Below, one piece after another: positions 10,132 to 21,496 of a stretch of DNA of 64,000 nt. Within the stretch, counting starts at the first letter, position 1; the number at the start of each line of letters is the position of its first letter. Under the pieces are notes generated by a model that was not told the DNA's origin, made no database searches, and saw only the letters and a program-made list of their open reading frames with translations. The translations under genes and the position numbers were made by a program. The DNA comes from Lumbricus terrestris. Its lineage: Eukaryota; Annelida; Clitellata; Crassiclitellata; Lumbricidae. The DNA is taken from positions 21,676,117 through 21,740,116 of the forward strand of contig OX457041.1 of NCBI GenBank assembly GCA_949752735.1, written 5' to 3'.

Positions 10132-10648
10132 GTATAGGACGGTTCACATGCTGTAAGAGTTTTATACATATCAAATAATTATTAAACCTGTCACACTCAT
10201 ACATATGCAATGCACGGCCCATATATTTATACGTTACCTCTGCTTTGAGTAAAATGCTGCTTAAGAATAAGGTGCAGATGTTAGCGTTTTCCTGTGAAGC
10301 GCATTTCCATGTTTTTGTTGCTCCTTTTCATAGACAAATTATCGGTTCTTTTCACTAATGCTGAAATATTTATCTGGACCACACTGATCTCAAATATACT
10401 GAACTATGTGCATGTGAAGAAATAGCCTAAACGATAGCGTCAAAGTGGCTCAATCACATTGAGTAGCTCATTCTGCTCAACCATTCCCCATAGACGCATG
10501 ACATGAGATCCCTGACATGAAAATCACCCCTCTCATCTTGATAGCCACACTAAACTGAATGACCGCTACTAAAATGATATTTTCATTATCCTTTCTTATT
10601 GTAACCATGCGCGGTGTGTTACTTGTTTTTGTTTTCATTAAACGAATA
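10129..10648. other. Non-coding interval
   Basis: No gene or repeat boundary recognised. It ends at the TA target site of the mariner-like element. Confidence 0.6.
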
Positions 10649-11658
10649 TACAGGGTGGCCCAGCATAAATGTCCCGACTTTGCACGCGTATAACTTCGCC
10701 AATTGTTAACATTTATTTATACTTAATGCATCAAATTAAAGGTATTTCACTCTAGTATTAACTCTAAAAAAAGTCGAACTGATACTAGTTTAGGTTTTAG
10801 TTATATACTTGGAAAAGCGCTAGCTACCATTTTTTGCCATTACTGACGCATTATGGCGCCGTTTCCCCGGGAAATTCTATCGTCTCTTGCTAAATGCGTG
10901 TAGACACGATCATTTTGGGTGTTTGTAGGGTCCCTACCATGAATATCTTCTAATCGCAAAACCACGTGCGTCCTTTCAATTTTGCCAACAGCCGTGCACT
11001 GCCATGCGCTGCTTCAGACGATTGCACGCTGCCAGCCGTTTCTTTGCGTAAGAGCTGGAGAGTTCGCGGGACTTCTCGTCGACAAATTACTTTAACTTTA
11101 GGTCTATAATCTTTTCCAATACCGGTACCATAGGCGTAGGAGACGGGGGTCCAGGGGGGGCAAATGCCCCCCAAATTTAGGGCAAGTCTGTTTTTTCGGG
11201 CAAGTAGACCCGGGAAAATATTAACCAAACTTCTTGAAGTTCAACGTTCATTAGTATACCACATTATTTCCCAGTTCCATCTTGCCCGAATCGAGTTAGA
11301 TATTAGCTCACAACAATCATGGTGAGCAGAAATTCCCGACAAAGTTCTGAATTCACGGTAGCATTTTATAAATAAGCTTAATTTTTAATGGCGAGAATCG
11401 CAGCAAATTCAAGAGCCGAAATTTGCCCGAAAATCTTGCCCGAATTGAGTTAGATATTAGGCTAGCTCACAACAACTATATGGATGGCAGAAATTCCCGA
11501 AAAAGTTCTGAATTCACGGTAAATAATGGCTAGAGTCGCAGCATATTCAAGAGCCGAAATTTGACCGAAAATTGCGACTATTCGTGGCATTTGGGGCAAA
11601 CTCACAGGCTCACAGCATGCAAGCTAGGTGCAACAGAACACGGAAATTCACTGCCTGA

Positions 11659-11790
11659 ATGACATCGAAATTTCTACTGGTCATGAGGCACAATAGACAC
11701 GATAATCTTGCGATCATCAACATTGAACGTGCAGATCTTGGTCTGCTCTCTGAAAATCTGCACTCTTTTCTTTCTTGTCAAGTGGGCGGG
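11659..11790 (+). pseudogene. Possible hAT transposase C-terminal remnant
   Basis: A peptide reading MRHNRHDNLAIINIERADLG resembles the end of hAT dimerisation domains, where an M-x-Q-x-R-L-x-x-L-A-I-like motif is usual. The rest of the transposase is missing and the frame runs out into the L2 fragment. The family match is by eye. Confidence 0.35.
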
Positions 11791-11904
11791 ATCAGGGTGT
11801 TGCACTTGATAGCTCACTTATATTACGGGAAGGATAATACCTTAACTGAGGACATTTCCCAAAGCACACGTTCCTCTAATTTTCATTTAAGGTGTCTCAG
11901 GATC

Positions 11905-12310
11905 TTTCTCTGTTCTGTCTCCACCCATTGGCTTTCTCTCCGTGCTCACATACAATCTAAATTCCTCACTATGATCTTCAAGGTCCAGCGGGGTTTTGCC
12001 CAAATATCTGGCCGACATTATACTAAGGCCTCACTCAGCTTCCTCCAACCGTCCACTTCGTTCATCCAACAGACTTGACTCTTGCTTCCGCCTTCTAGAA
12101 CTGCAATGGCTCAGTCTTGATCATTTGCCTCAATTGATCCTTCTCTGTGAAATGAGCTTTCTCCTTGCGTTCGCTCTATACACTTTCTGTGGCAGTCTCT
12201 CTTCTTCATTCTCTCATCTTAAAACCTGCTTCTTCGAGAGCGGTTTTGCGCACTATTAGCGCCTCTACTGAGGCGTTTTGTAGATGATTAGATACAATAC
12301 AAAACAATAT
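11905..12310 (+). pseudogene. L2/CR1-type LINE 3' fragment
   Basis: Translated pieces in shifting frames include THWLSLRAHIQ, then FKV-RGFA and PKYLADIILRP, matching the HWLP...K.L.GLAP.YL.D region at the C-terminus of L2/CR1 reverse transcriptase ORFs. The 3' end resembles the GCGC-type tail used by the other L2 copies here. It is frameshifted and 5'-truncated. Confidence 0.7.
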
Positions 12311-13149
12311 ACAATTATGAATTTAATAAGTTGCTCGTGTGAAGTTTGAACTGGTTAAGCGTCAGGAATCTATACATAGGCTACATAATAAATTTGCATA
12401 TATGCCTACAATTGCCCAGCCTGGTAGCCTACCTATAATATGGCTGGGCCCCGGTGTATTTGCTCCTTGTACCCCGGTGTGGGTGCAAGAACAAAGATGG
12501 CTATGTGTGCACGACGTCAATTATTCCGGGTTTAAATTTTCGGGCAAAACCAAAATTTTTGCCCCCCCCACTGCTGAAATGTCCCCTACGCCTATGACCG
12601 GTACGCTATTCAGTGCTTCTAAGACTGCCTGTTTTGCGATGAAATTTGCATGCAGGGCCATTGTCTTGACTGCAAATGTACGCGGACACGAGCAATGTTA
12701 GCGGATGTGAGCGCCGTGCGCTCCGATTCCCATGGTTTGCGAGTAGAAAGTCCTGTTTTATCAATTTTCCGTAGCAGATAATTCAAGGTATTGTTTATTC
12801 CATCCTCTGTTAGAATATTCGTTAATCATTTCAAACGAATTAAATCCCTTATCAGTTCGTAAAATTAAGATCGAAACGCGATCATCGTCTGTCAACGGCG
12901 CCAGGTTGCGTCACAAATGACAGCAAAATATGGTAGCTAGCGCTGTTCCGGGCATATAATTAAAACCTAGACTATAGTATCAGTTCGCCTTTTTTAGAGT
13001 TAATACTAGAGTGAAATACCTTTAATTTGATGCATTAAGTATAAATAAATGTTAAAAATTGGCGAAGTTATACGCGTGCAAAGTCGGGACATTTATGCTG
13101 GGCCACCCTGTATAGGCCTATAATATATAATAATTATAATATGCGTGTT

Positions 13150-13400
13150 TATGGCATTGCATAACATTGTCCCTGATAGGTGACAGTCCATAACATTTTC
13201 TCTATCAGGTGACAGTCCATAGCATTCTCTCTGACAGGTGACAGTCCATAACGTTTTCTCTGACAGGTGACAGTCTATAGCATTTTCTCTGATATAGGTG
13301 ACAGTCCATAACATTTTCTCTGATAGGTGACAGTACATAACATTTTCTCTGACAGGTGACAGTACATAACATTTTCTCTGACAGGTGACATGGCACAAGT
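13150..13400. repeat. ~29-bp minisatellite (about 8 units)
   Basis: Units contain GGTGACAGTCCATAACATTT followed by TCTCTGA, with small length changes and point variants. It lies 190 bp upstream of the first visible universal stress protein exon, probably in its upstream intron. Confidence 0.9.
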
Positions 13401-13589
13401 AATGTGGCAGGTGATAGGGTAGGGCAATTTCTAACATTTCCGATTATGTTTGACTCGCTCTAGGGTCTACGTGGTTGTTGGAGAGGCCGGTCACTTTTCC
13501 TCCTTCACCCTGCTCCTCCCGACTGATTCGCTTGATTCAAATGATGATTGCTGTCTGCTTGTTTGTTTGTGTTGCTGCTGCTGCTTTAG

Positions 13590-13679
13590 GGTACGTCAAT
13601 CATCTTCATCAAGCGAAACACGAAGTCATCATTGCACATATCATCGAGATGACGTTCTATTCACACCTGCCTGTCAGAG
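13590..13679 (+). CDS. Universal stress protein, internal exon A
   Basis: Acceptor AG at 13588-13589 follows a pyrimidine/TG-rich tract; donor GTAGAT begins at 13680. The exon opens with two bases that complete a codon, probably TGG if the upstream exon ends in T. It then reads YVNHLHQAKHEVIIAHIIE, the first helix end and second beta strand typical of UspA domains (W-Y-x-N-x-L...E-V-I-L-x-H). One base (g) is left for exon B. The first exon, which should carry the A-V-D-x-S nucleotide-binding start, was not found. It may lie upstream of the nested transposons or outside the window. Confidence 0.7.
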
Positions 13680-13989
13680 GTAGATAGATTATTATTAACT
13701 GTGATCATTTATAAAACCTGTTCTTTCTCAGGTGTAAACACTTCACAATCTCGAACAGGTTTATTGCATCGTGGTTTGCAGACGCTGAAAATTATGCTGT
13801 GACCTTTAGATAGATATCCATCAGGCGGGCTCCACGTGAGTGCGTGGGCACGACACTAGCGATTTCTCCTAGTTCTCTAGAATTACCCTAAGGGTTTTGT
13901 TTACTGATATTATCTCTATTGTTAATGCAATTTACATCAGTATGGCTAACACATGTATAGCGTCACTGATTGGGACGAATCAAACGAAC

Positions 13990-14340
13990 TATGTTTAGCC
14001 GAACTTTATAATTGTCTTGTCTTGTCTTTAACCATCCTCGATTCGAGGGTTGGTCGCTTCATGGACATGCCTTCGCCACTTTTTCCTGTCCTCCGTCTCC
14101 TTCAGTATCCTCTCGAATGGTAGTTCCATCCACGCGATGATGTTAGCGATCCATCCCATCCTCGGTCTTCCCTTTGCCCTTGCTCCCGAAATTGTACCCT
14201 GTATTATTTCCTTTTCTATGCAGCCCCCCTGTTTCCTCATCAAATGTCCGAAGTAAGTGAGTCTTCTTCTTTTTATCGTGCTCAATAAGGTTCTTTCTGT
14301 TCCCGTTTTCTCCAATACCCATTCGTTTGTTCTTTTCTCT
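13990..14340 (-). pseudogene. LINE ORF C-terminal fragment (RTE/Jockey-like)
   Basis: On the minus strand a 95-residue stretch reads RRRLTYFGHLMRKQ, then EKEIIQGTISGARAKGRPRM and W--NI, ending with a DR-KWRRHVHEA-like motif. This 'GH..R......G...G.R.RGRPR..W' block lies at the end of many LINE reverse transcriptase ORFs. The 5' portion is absent. It sits in the large intron between stress-protein exons A and B. Confidence 0.75.
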
Positions 14341-15779
14341 GTAATTATGTGACTTTAATTATAATTATGTGACTTTAAATCAATTGATAAATAAATAAAT
14401 AAAACATCTTAGCGAAAAATACTTTCAAACGATATATGATGATGGTGAGTTTGTTTTTGAAGCAGACAATCCGATTTAGTCGAGCATCAAATGACAGCCA
14501 CTGTTGCACAGAAGCACTGATCATCAGGAACCAGCTAATAAGAGATATTGCACGTTGACTTAGTTTATTGTATTATATCAAATGAGACAGACCGTTATTC
14601 AAAAAGCGTAAGAATCTTTAATCATGTCTATAATTATGATATCGTCGTCGGTGAAGAATGATAATGAAGATCGCATAAAATGACGCTTCCCGTATCGGTA
14701 GTAGCTATATGCCATACCTCAGAGTCATTTTGAAAAAGTCTTCAACATGACACTATAATAAATAGCTACAGGCTAATAACAAATTATTATTATATAGTCT
14801 CTCAACTACAAGGTAGCAATATATGCTGCCCGGCTCATGCATGCACCATGCAGTAGCAGCCCGTTGCACCATTAACCTACATCTTATTGCTCAAACAATA
14901 TATAATTATTATTATATATTTATCCATAACATTCCTTTAGTCATTACTTCGAAGTCCCTTAATAACATCCATACCTTAATCGGAGCTGGTAGACATAATG
15001 CTTCTTACACGCACTGTATACGTGACTGGTCACTGTCTCACTGCATGGTCAGCCCTTCTCCATGAGTTATCTATCATATTATCAGCCATGGCCATCACTA
15101 TCTCCGCGCCTGCAGGGCATATATTAAACGCTTCAGTCCGGTTGACTGACGGTTGTTCTAAGCTTAGATCAAACCTTATCTATATAATTATTTCTGGTTG
15201 ATTGACTATTGGCTAATTTATTACTATAATTTATTTATATTCCCTTATGTAGGGCGTGCACCTCGGTTCGCATAGACCTATATATCTGTCTGTTCTTTCT
15301 GTCCGCTGTCTCTGTCCCTGTTTCATTTTTTGTCATTGTCCGTCTTTCTATCGAAACACAGGCCTATTCGTTTGACCTATTTGTACCATACAATGTAAGT
15401 TGTAATGTAATCTTTTATATTCTTCCTTGCCTACGCTCGGCTCTTTCCTGGCAGTGACAAGTGAGCAGAATAAAAATGTCAGACAGATATTCATGCTTCT
15501 AAATGTTATTGGGACTGTGCTTTGGAAAACAGAAAAAACTAGGTTAAAGCCGATTAGCAGTTTGAAAAAATATTGAAAATCCTGTTCCGAAAACGATGGA
15601 AGAGAATTGAAATTTCGATTGCACAATTATATTAGGACTCTATAATTATAATTATAACTGTTATAATATCAATGAATCAGATCCGAAAAATTCCAATGTC
15701 TGAATATTTTATTGCATCACTTTAGAATGTGCGTTATACATTAAATATTTATCTCAACAATGCAATGATAGATTTATAA
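14341..15779. other. Intronic AT-rich non-coding sequence
   Basis: Part of the 6.36-kb intron between stress-protein exons A and B. No coding or clear repeat boundary recognised. Confidence 0.5.
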
Positions 15780-18206
15780 TCTATATAAATAAAAATGTAA
15801 AAAGTTACAGTTTGTTACATCGGTTCTCGGAGAGTTCTGAACCGATTCCTTTGAAAATTTTCGCAAACCGTTCCATTCGAACACCTCCGGTTTTTTTTAT
15901 GCCTTTTGGGGAAAAGCGCAATCTTTACGACAAAAAACACAACTTTTAATTCCACTTTCATGCGTCCGTCCATTTGCATTCTAATGAGGCCGCGCCGTCC
16001 ATTTGCATTCCAATTCACCCCTTGCCTAATGACGTAACGGCTCATTTGCATAATGGCCTGCGCCATATTGGTTCGCAGGCAATGCTTGTTGACATTGGAT
16101 ACGTATGCGAATGGCGCTTATTATAAAAATGATTTTCTGTGTTTTTACTGTTTTGTCTGCGGCAAACTTACTGTCAGAGATAAAGGTTCAATTAGAGAAG
16201 TCCAAAGTACACGAGCTTGAATGTCGAGGTTAACGCGAGAAGAGCATCGGCGGCTAAAAACTACAGCCAGAGATATGCAATCGATCGCAAGCAAAATAGG
16301 CCTAATGTAACTAATGCTGTGTCAGTCCAATTATACGATCTAACCTAAAATCTACAAAAAGAGTAGGCCTAGTTAATAATTTTGTAGATAAATTGCCAGA
16401 AGACAAGTAGCCTAAATTTAGGATTAGAATCGACGTCAAGAAGGGATTTTAAAAAAAATAAATGTAAGTTCCAGTAACTTGGGCCTACGTATACCAGAGT
16501 AAGCAGACTTATGAGCCCAGCACGAGCGATGTTGAAAGTTAACCTACAAAATTATAAGCGACATCGTGCATGCATGCAGATTACAAAATTTAATGTCAAT
16601 TTATGAAATGATTAAGTCGGCTGCCGGACAGCAGAACTTAGCCCAAACGATTTACTCTGCTGATATTTAAGCAGTTCCAGAACACTGGTCACAAAGTCGT
16701 AGAAAATAGCACATGTCATGTCAAAATTGATGTGTAGGCCTATTGACAGTTCCGCTTTTACAAGGTCGATGCTCAGCTAGGTTTAATTGCGATTGCTAGA
16801 CAACAGGTCGTCCATAATGCTGAACGCTCTCTCGCAAAAAGCATTAAAACGGAATGAGAGAATATAGGCCTACGAAGGACAAAATATGCTAGGCCTATAC
16901 TGAGTATCAGAGGTTTGTAAAGTTTTGAAACTTCAAACAAGCGCATTTGATGTTCAGCCAACAACGTCAAATTCATCGAACAATCTATTATGTTTAGTGT
17001 GCAAAATAAGAACAATATTGTGGAATGTGGGTCCTAACAGCAAATTCCCGGACAATTTGGGATCAGTCCGGGACACGGGACACACAGGGCCAATTCCGGG
17101 ATTGTCCCGGCGAATCCGGGACGGTTGGCAGCTCTATGTACGTTGGAAGAAGCCCAGCCATGTATACAGACCGTGAAGCAGCAAAAAGCATAGATCGACC
17201 TAGGCCTACTTGTTAATTATAGCAGATTTGTGCTCCGGCCGAAATTCGCTTCAGGGATTCGGGTCGATCCAGGCTGGATGGTGTTTAGACCGATATATCT
17301 ATTAAGGCATAGGCCTATGGATAGATCAATAGGCCTATGACGATAACTTTATTCCATCAACTATAACAATTCACCGTGTAACGGCGTGTAGCCTACGTTG
17401 ACAACAGTTCACAGCTGTACACCAATATGGCCGACCACATAGGCCACGCCCTTTTGCAATCCCAGAATGAGGCCGTGCATACCGTCGCGCGTTTCTGTAG
17501 CGCATTTATTTGTAGGCCCTAACTGTCGTTTTTCAAATTTTCACACAACGTTCGAAGTTCGAACGGACGAGTTTTATATGCTTTTTTGGAAAAAATAGAC
17601 TACAACGTGTGTACGAGGATGTTTTTTTAAATCCGCGCGTGCGACCAAAAAACACAATTTTCAATTCCACTTTCACGCGTCCGTCCATTTGCATTCCAAT
17701 GAGTCCGTGCATACCGGCGCGAGTTTCTGTAGCGCATATAAAACTGTCGGTTTTCAAAATTTCACAGAACGTTTCCAGCGGACGGATTTTTATATGCTTT
17801 TTTGGAAAAAACACAAATGCGTGTATGCGGACGTGTTTTTTTTTATCCGCGCGTGCTCTTATATAGCGCATACATCTATGTAGCTGTAGGGAACGGACGG
17901 GTGAGGGAGGATGGGAGGGAAGGGAGGGAGCGGGAGAAAGAGGGAGGGGAGGGAGCGGACGGGATGGATGGATGGAGGGAACGGGAGGGAGGGACGGAGG
18001 GAGGGAACGGGAGGGAGGGACGGAGAGAGGGAACGGGAGGGAGGGACGGAGGGAGGGAGGGAACGGGAGGGAAGGACGGAGGGAAGGAGGGAGGGAACGG
18101 GAGGGAGGAACGGAGTGACGGAGGGAGGGAGGCAGGTAGGGGAAGGGAGGGATGGAGGGATGGACGGTCTTTTCAGCCACAGCAACGCGTGGCCGGGTAC
18201 AGCTAG
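15780..18206 (+). mobile_element. Helitron-like element (2.4 kb) in the stress-protein intron
   Basis: Begins TCTATATAAATAAAAATG after an A (15779) and ends with ...GCGTGGCCGGGTACAGCTAG before a T (18207). These are Helitron-type ends, shared with 6855-8089. Blocks containing ACTTTCAYGCGTCCGTCCAT, then TTGCATTCYAATGAG, recur near 15955 and 17680, and related blocks occur near 17460-17600. No Rep/helicase was found. A GGGA minisatellite precedes the 3' end. Nine TAGGCCTA palindromes cluster between 16297 and 17340. Confidence 0.6.
17885..18170. repeat. GGGA-type minisatellite near the Helitron 3' end
   Basis: Repeats of GGGAACGGGAGGGAGGGACG and variants. Like the CCCCAC array of the other Helitron, it lies directly inside the CTAG end. 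The opposite strand gives a Pro/Ser-rich pseudo-ORF. Confidence 0.85.
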
Positions 18207-18896
18207 TATGTAATATATATTTATACTATATATAGGATTATAGGGCCTAGGCATGTAATATATAAATGGGCCAATGTAAGCTTCATTCGAAGGACGCTTC
18301 AAAGTTATATCAGTATCATACACGCATGAATAAATATATTTTATGCCATATACATTATACAAGGCTGTTTATGAATCAAATTGTACTTGGAAGCAGTCTC
18401 AAAGTAGTTCCATAAACCCTATTCTCTCCATACAGGCTGTACAAGAGATTTCTTTAATACACTAGACAATACCATGGGGTATTTAGCGTGCGATACCCTA
18501 TGCATAGGATTATGTAAGTGTGGGTGTCTCCGTGGGGTGCGTCTTCGCCCTGCATGCATCATTGCCAGATAAGGCCCCAATTTCCCTTAACGTCCCATTC
18601 GTTGTTTAGTCGGCTGGCTGTAATTATGACCCTGGTCCGTCTCCGGCAATCCATCATCCAACTCCTTTCATTCATCCATTCACTCGTTCGTTCGTCTGAC
18701 GGTGGACCCCACAGGGCCTCCGACGCACCGCCGTCGGTCTCCCTCTGACGGACCGACCAACCCAGGCCGGTTGACGGTCGGTCCCTGCCTCTCTGCTTCT
18801 CTGCCTCTCTGCCTCTGTCCCTTCCTCGGCGGACATGGACGTGCATCGGTTAGCGATCACGATTTCAGTTGTGGCGGAGAACAACCGGTGCTTAGA
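18207..18896. other. Intronic non-coding sequence
   Basis: No exon-like segment with matching splice phases was recognised. Confidence 0.5.
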
Positions 18897-19165
18897 CAAG
18901 GCCGTAGCTAGGGGGTTGTTTTGGGTGTTTGAACACCCCCCCCCCCAATGGAGAATGTGAAAAATAATATAGACTCTAATGCATTTACGAGCACATGATG
19001 TAAAAACCAAGAAAGAACCATGAAAACACCCCCCGAAATGAAAAATATAAAAAAATAATTAATTAATTGGTGACTTTTTGAAGATTTCGGCGGGATGACT
19101 AAAAAAAGGTCGCTAGTTTTTTAGGAAGGGAAATTGGTGAAACACCCCCCCCCCACAAATTGGCC
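18897..19165 (+). mobile_element. MITE copy (GGCCGTAGCTAGG family), right end degraded
   Basis: Starts AAGGCCGTAGCTAGGGGGTT and matches, in reverse orientation, the complete copy at 55608-55833. Shared landmarks are GAACACCCCCC, GCATTTACGAGCACATGATG, TGAAAACACCCCCCGAAAT and ATTGGTGA. The right TIR is not preserved. Confidence 0.8.
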
Positions 19166-20035
19166 TTCCGGTGCTATATGACGATAATGCATTGATCCTG
19201 GTAAGTGGGTGAGTAAGTAAATGGATCTGTAAATATTCTCGTATATATATATATATATGAAGGTTTAGGCCTACATATATACGAGTACATAGTTGGGCTG
19301 CACGGTAAGTGGGTAAGTAGACGGCGCATGAGTGGGTGGATAGGGAAGCAGGCATGCATGTAAGTTAGTAAGAGCATTATAAGATGATCTAAGTGCAGCC
19401 ACGTATGTTAGTCAGTAAGAAAGTAGGCAATAGAGTAGACAACTCTGACCGGATATCGTCTTGTAGCCAACTTTGATGGCGAACTTCCTTATCTCAGCAA
19501 CGATCTCTGCTGTTGTGGATCCCTTCTCACTACGGGGCACGGCTCTATTTGGTCCTATATTTATATATTTCATCCATGTGCGGTGTGTCATTTGGTTTTT
19601 GTAATTAAACGAATATATATACATCCACCTCCACTTAGGCCTATACATATATAATTATATATATCTGCGGAAACCTGCACATAACCACGGGGGACAGATT
19701 TTGGGGAGTAAGTTTTGTATTTTTAATAGGAGCTATAGATGCCGGCGTCGCGTGACAGAGGCTTCCCTGAAAATCTTCCCCGCCCGGAGACTCAATTTCG
19801 TAACAGACGTCGGATCCGTTTCAGGATTTTGATTTAGCGCTGCACCTGGCAACCATTATAAGATATCATCAACACCGGTGATACCGCCACTCTGGCTATT
19901 CTCGTAATTCATTTGCACGATGTCACTTGCGCTGTTTCGTCACCTTTTAATTTGATTTCCTTGTCATAATCCGATTGCAATGTGGTTTCCGTCACGTTCA
20001 CGCATCTGTCACATGTTGTTCGTTCTCCGATATAG
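19166..20035. other. Intronic non-coding sequence with short (AT)n
   Basis: AT dinucleotides at about 19240-19259 and two TAGGCCTA palindromes (about 19265 and 19634). It ends at the acceptor of stress-protein exon B. Confidence 0.5.
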
Positions 20036-20145
20036 CGACGCTGATCATTTCGAAAGAGGAGCTGGAAGACTACGCGAATAAGGAGCAGCAGAAAGCAAAG
20101 GAACTCATTGAAAAATACAAGAAACTCTGTCACGGCTTGAATCTG
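20036..20145 (+). CDS. Universal stress protein, internal exon B
   Basis: Acceptor AG at 20034-20035, donor GTATAC at 20146. The first two bases complete a GCG codon with the last base of exon A. The frame reads TLIISKEELEDYANKEQQKA, then KELIEKYKKLC, a charged helix of the kind that follows strand 2 in UspA domains (the helix before the V-x-x-G-x-P strand). It ends in phase 0, matching exon C. Confidence 0.75.
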
Positions 20146-20925
20146 GTATACGACGGTCTAAGTTTTACACAAATCTTAATCGTTAAAACTAAATTCAAAT
20201 AAACTAATTTGAATAGTATAGTCTATATAGAAAATAATATAGAAAAGTATTGAAAATGACATCTTTAGTAACGGTCATTCAGTGTTTGTTAGGTATATGA
20301 AGATCAGTGCACTAAGTTGTAGGTAGTGAGTTAGTGAGTGAGTCAAAAAATGTCATTTTACAAAGTAAGCAGATGTAGTAACAAATGAAGGTTGATGTTT
20401 AATCGTAATGTCGTTGAATCAAGCAAAGTCTAGAAGCTATTAGTTATTTTCACTAAAAGCTGTGTCAGCTATTTGCAGCTATGAGAGCTACGGACTCTCG
20501 CTTCACGATGCTATTCTGTTCGCCTTTATTATAATGGCGAGTTCATTGGCTGATGTTGCAAAGTCTTCATTATTCACAGTGTAATATCCTCCTATAAGAT
20601 TTCTACACCCATGACTTTCTTGGCGACAGATGTTATTGTTCCTTGAATCATAACAGTCCAGTTCTGAAAGCTTGCAGGAAACGTGAGTGGAAATTCGGAT
20701 GCGCACTGGGTCTGTTCGCTTTTTAGGTGTCAACAACCGCGTGCATGCATGGCGACTGCCATGCGAAGATGATTGTAGGTGATATTATAGAATAATTCTA
20801 GACCAGAATATTCTCTGCGGTTGACTTAGTAGGCAACATATTCCCGCGGTTGACTTGATAGGCAACATAAAAGCGGACTCGGACGCAATATATCCACGTG
20901 TGGACCAGACATTCACAAGCATACG

Positions 20926-21175
20926 CAGAGGCGTAGACAAGGGGGTTTAAGGGGTTAAGACCCCCATTGGCTTAGGGAAAAGGTTTTTTAAAAGGTTATT
21001 TATCCACTTAAAAAAGAAAAAAAACAATTGTTTGTAGTAGCAATTGTCTTTCTTACTTTATTCTCTTTGCTACTTTATTCCCTTTTTATTTTCTGTAATA
21101 CTGTTGGGTTGGTGTCAGGAAGGGCATCCGCGCCCAGGTCATAAACCCCATCATAAATTCCTGGCTACGCCAATG
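20926..21175. mobile_element. 250-bp hAT MITE in the last stress-protein intron
   Basis: TIRs CAGAGGCGTAG and CTACGCCAATG are flanked by 8-bp duplications AGCATACG (20918-20925) and AGCACACG (21176-21183), which differ at one base. Internal sequence matches 43979-44232, for example AATACTGTTGGGTTGGTGTC and the GGGCATCC block. Confidence 0.88.
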
Positions 21176-21277
21176 AGCACACGGCTTAAAATCCAATAAA
21201 AGTGCACTTGCTGTTTTGGGTATACAGTTGGACTACCAAATGGAAAATACATGATTAGGCACATTATTATGTTTCAG

Positions 21278-21496
21278 ACTGCGAGAATACTTGTCAGGGA
21301 GGGCAAGCCCGGACCTGACCTCGTTGCACTGGTGCAAGAAGAAGACTGTAAGCTGGTTGTGATCGGGAGACGGGGCAGAGGGACCGTGCGGCGAACCCTG
21401 CTCGGTAGCATCAGTGACTACGTCTTGCGCCATTCCTCTGCCCCGGTGGCCATCTGCTGTCGTAGACTCCAACACAAGCAGCAGCAACAGCAATAG
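21278..21496 (+). CDS. Universal stress protein, terminal exon (C-terminal nucleotide-binding half)
   Basis: Acceptor AG at 21276-21277; stop TAG at 21494-21496. It reads VREGKPGPDLVALVQEEDCK, then LVVIGRRGRGTVRRTLLGSI and SDYVLRHSSAPVAI. This contains the UspA ATP-binding signature G-x2-G-x9-G-S, followed by the SdyvlrhssaPV strand. Universal stress proteins are small cytosolic nucleotide-binding dimers involved in stress tolerance; in animals they are known from cnidarians and various invertebrates. Exons A+B+C give about 138 residues, so only the first strand (A-V-D-x-S) is missing relative to the usual ~150. The tail ends in five glutamines encoded by a CAG/CAA microsatellite that continues past the stop. 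Intact ATP motif and consistent splice phases argue for a live gene. Confidence 0.88.
   Translation, partial: TARILVREGKPGPDLVALVQEEDCKLVVIGRRGRGTVRRTLLGSISDYVLRHSSAPVAICCRRLQHKQQQQQ

Larger units (their letters stand above)
11129..12596. mobile_element. hAT element nested in the mariner-like element
   Basis: TIRs CATAGGCGTAGG (11129) and CCTACGCCTATG (ending 12596) are flanked by a perfect 8-bp duplication ACCGGTAC (11121-11128 and 12597-12604), the hAT signature. Subterminal GGGGGGGCAAATGCCCCCC-like runs occur at both ends. Inside are a degenerate transposase C-terminal segment and an L2 fragment. Confidence 0.9.
10651..13110. mobile_element. TA-flanked mariner/ISL2EU-like element with ~200-bp TIRs, interrupted by a hAT
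   Basis: Terminal inverted repeats start CAGGGTGGCCCAGCATAAAT at 10651 and are mirrored at 13110. They stay alignable for about 200 bp and are flanked by TA on both sides (10649-10650, 13111-13112). Without the nested hAT (11129-12596) the element is ~1 kb. No transposase is legible, so it is a non-autonomous copy. Superfamily is from the CAGGGTG terminus and TA duplication only. Confidence 0.85.

Noticed and set aside
10950..11228. 92-aa minus-strand frame
   Set aside because: It crosses the hAT-mariner junction at 11121-11129, so it cannot be an ancestral gene.
13150..13400. CRISPR-like array
   Set aside because: Units are directly tandem without unique spacers, and the genome is eukaryotic. 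The same holds for 53301-53590 and 49500-49790.
17035..17140. CCCGGGA/TCCCGG-rich patch possibly marking another transposon end
   Set aside because: Several short inverted CCGGGA motifs occur, but no paired terminus or target duplication could be found.
17533..18362. Pro/Ser-rich 167-215 aa frames
   Set aside because: Arise from the GGGA minisatellite in the Helitron; no conserved sequence.
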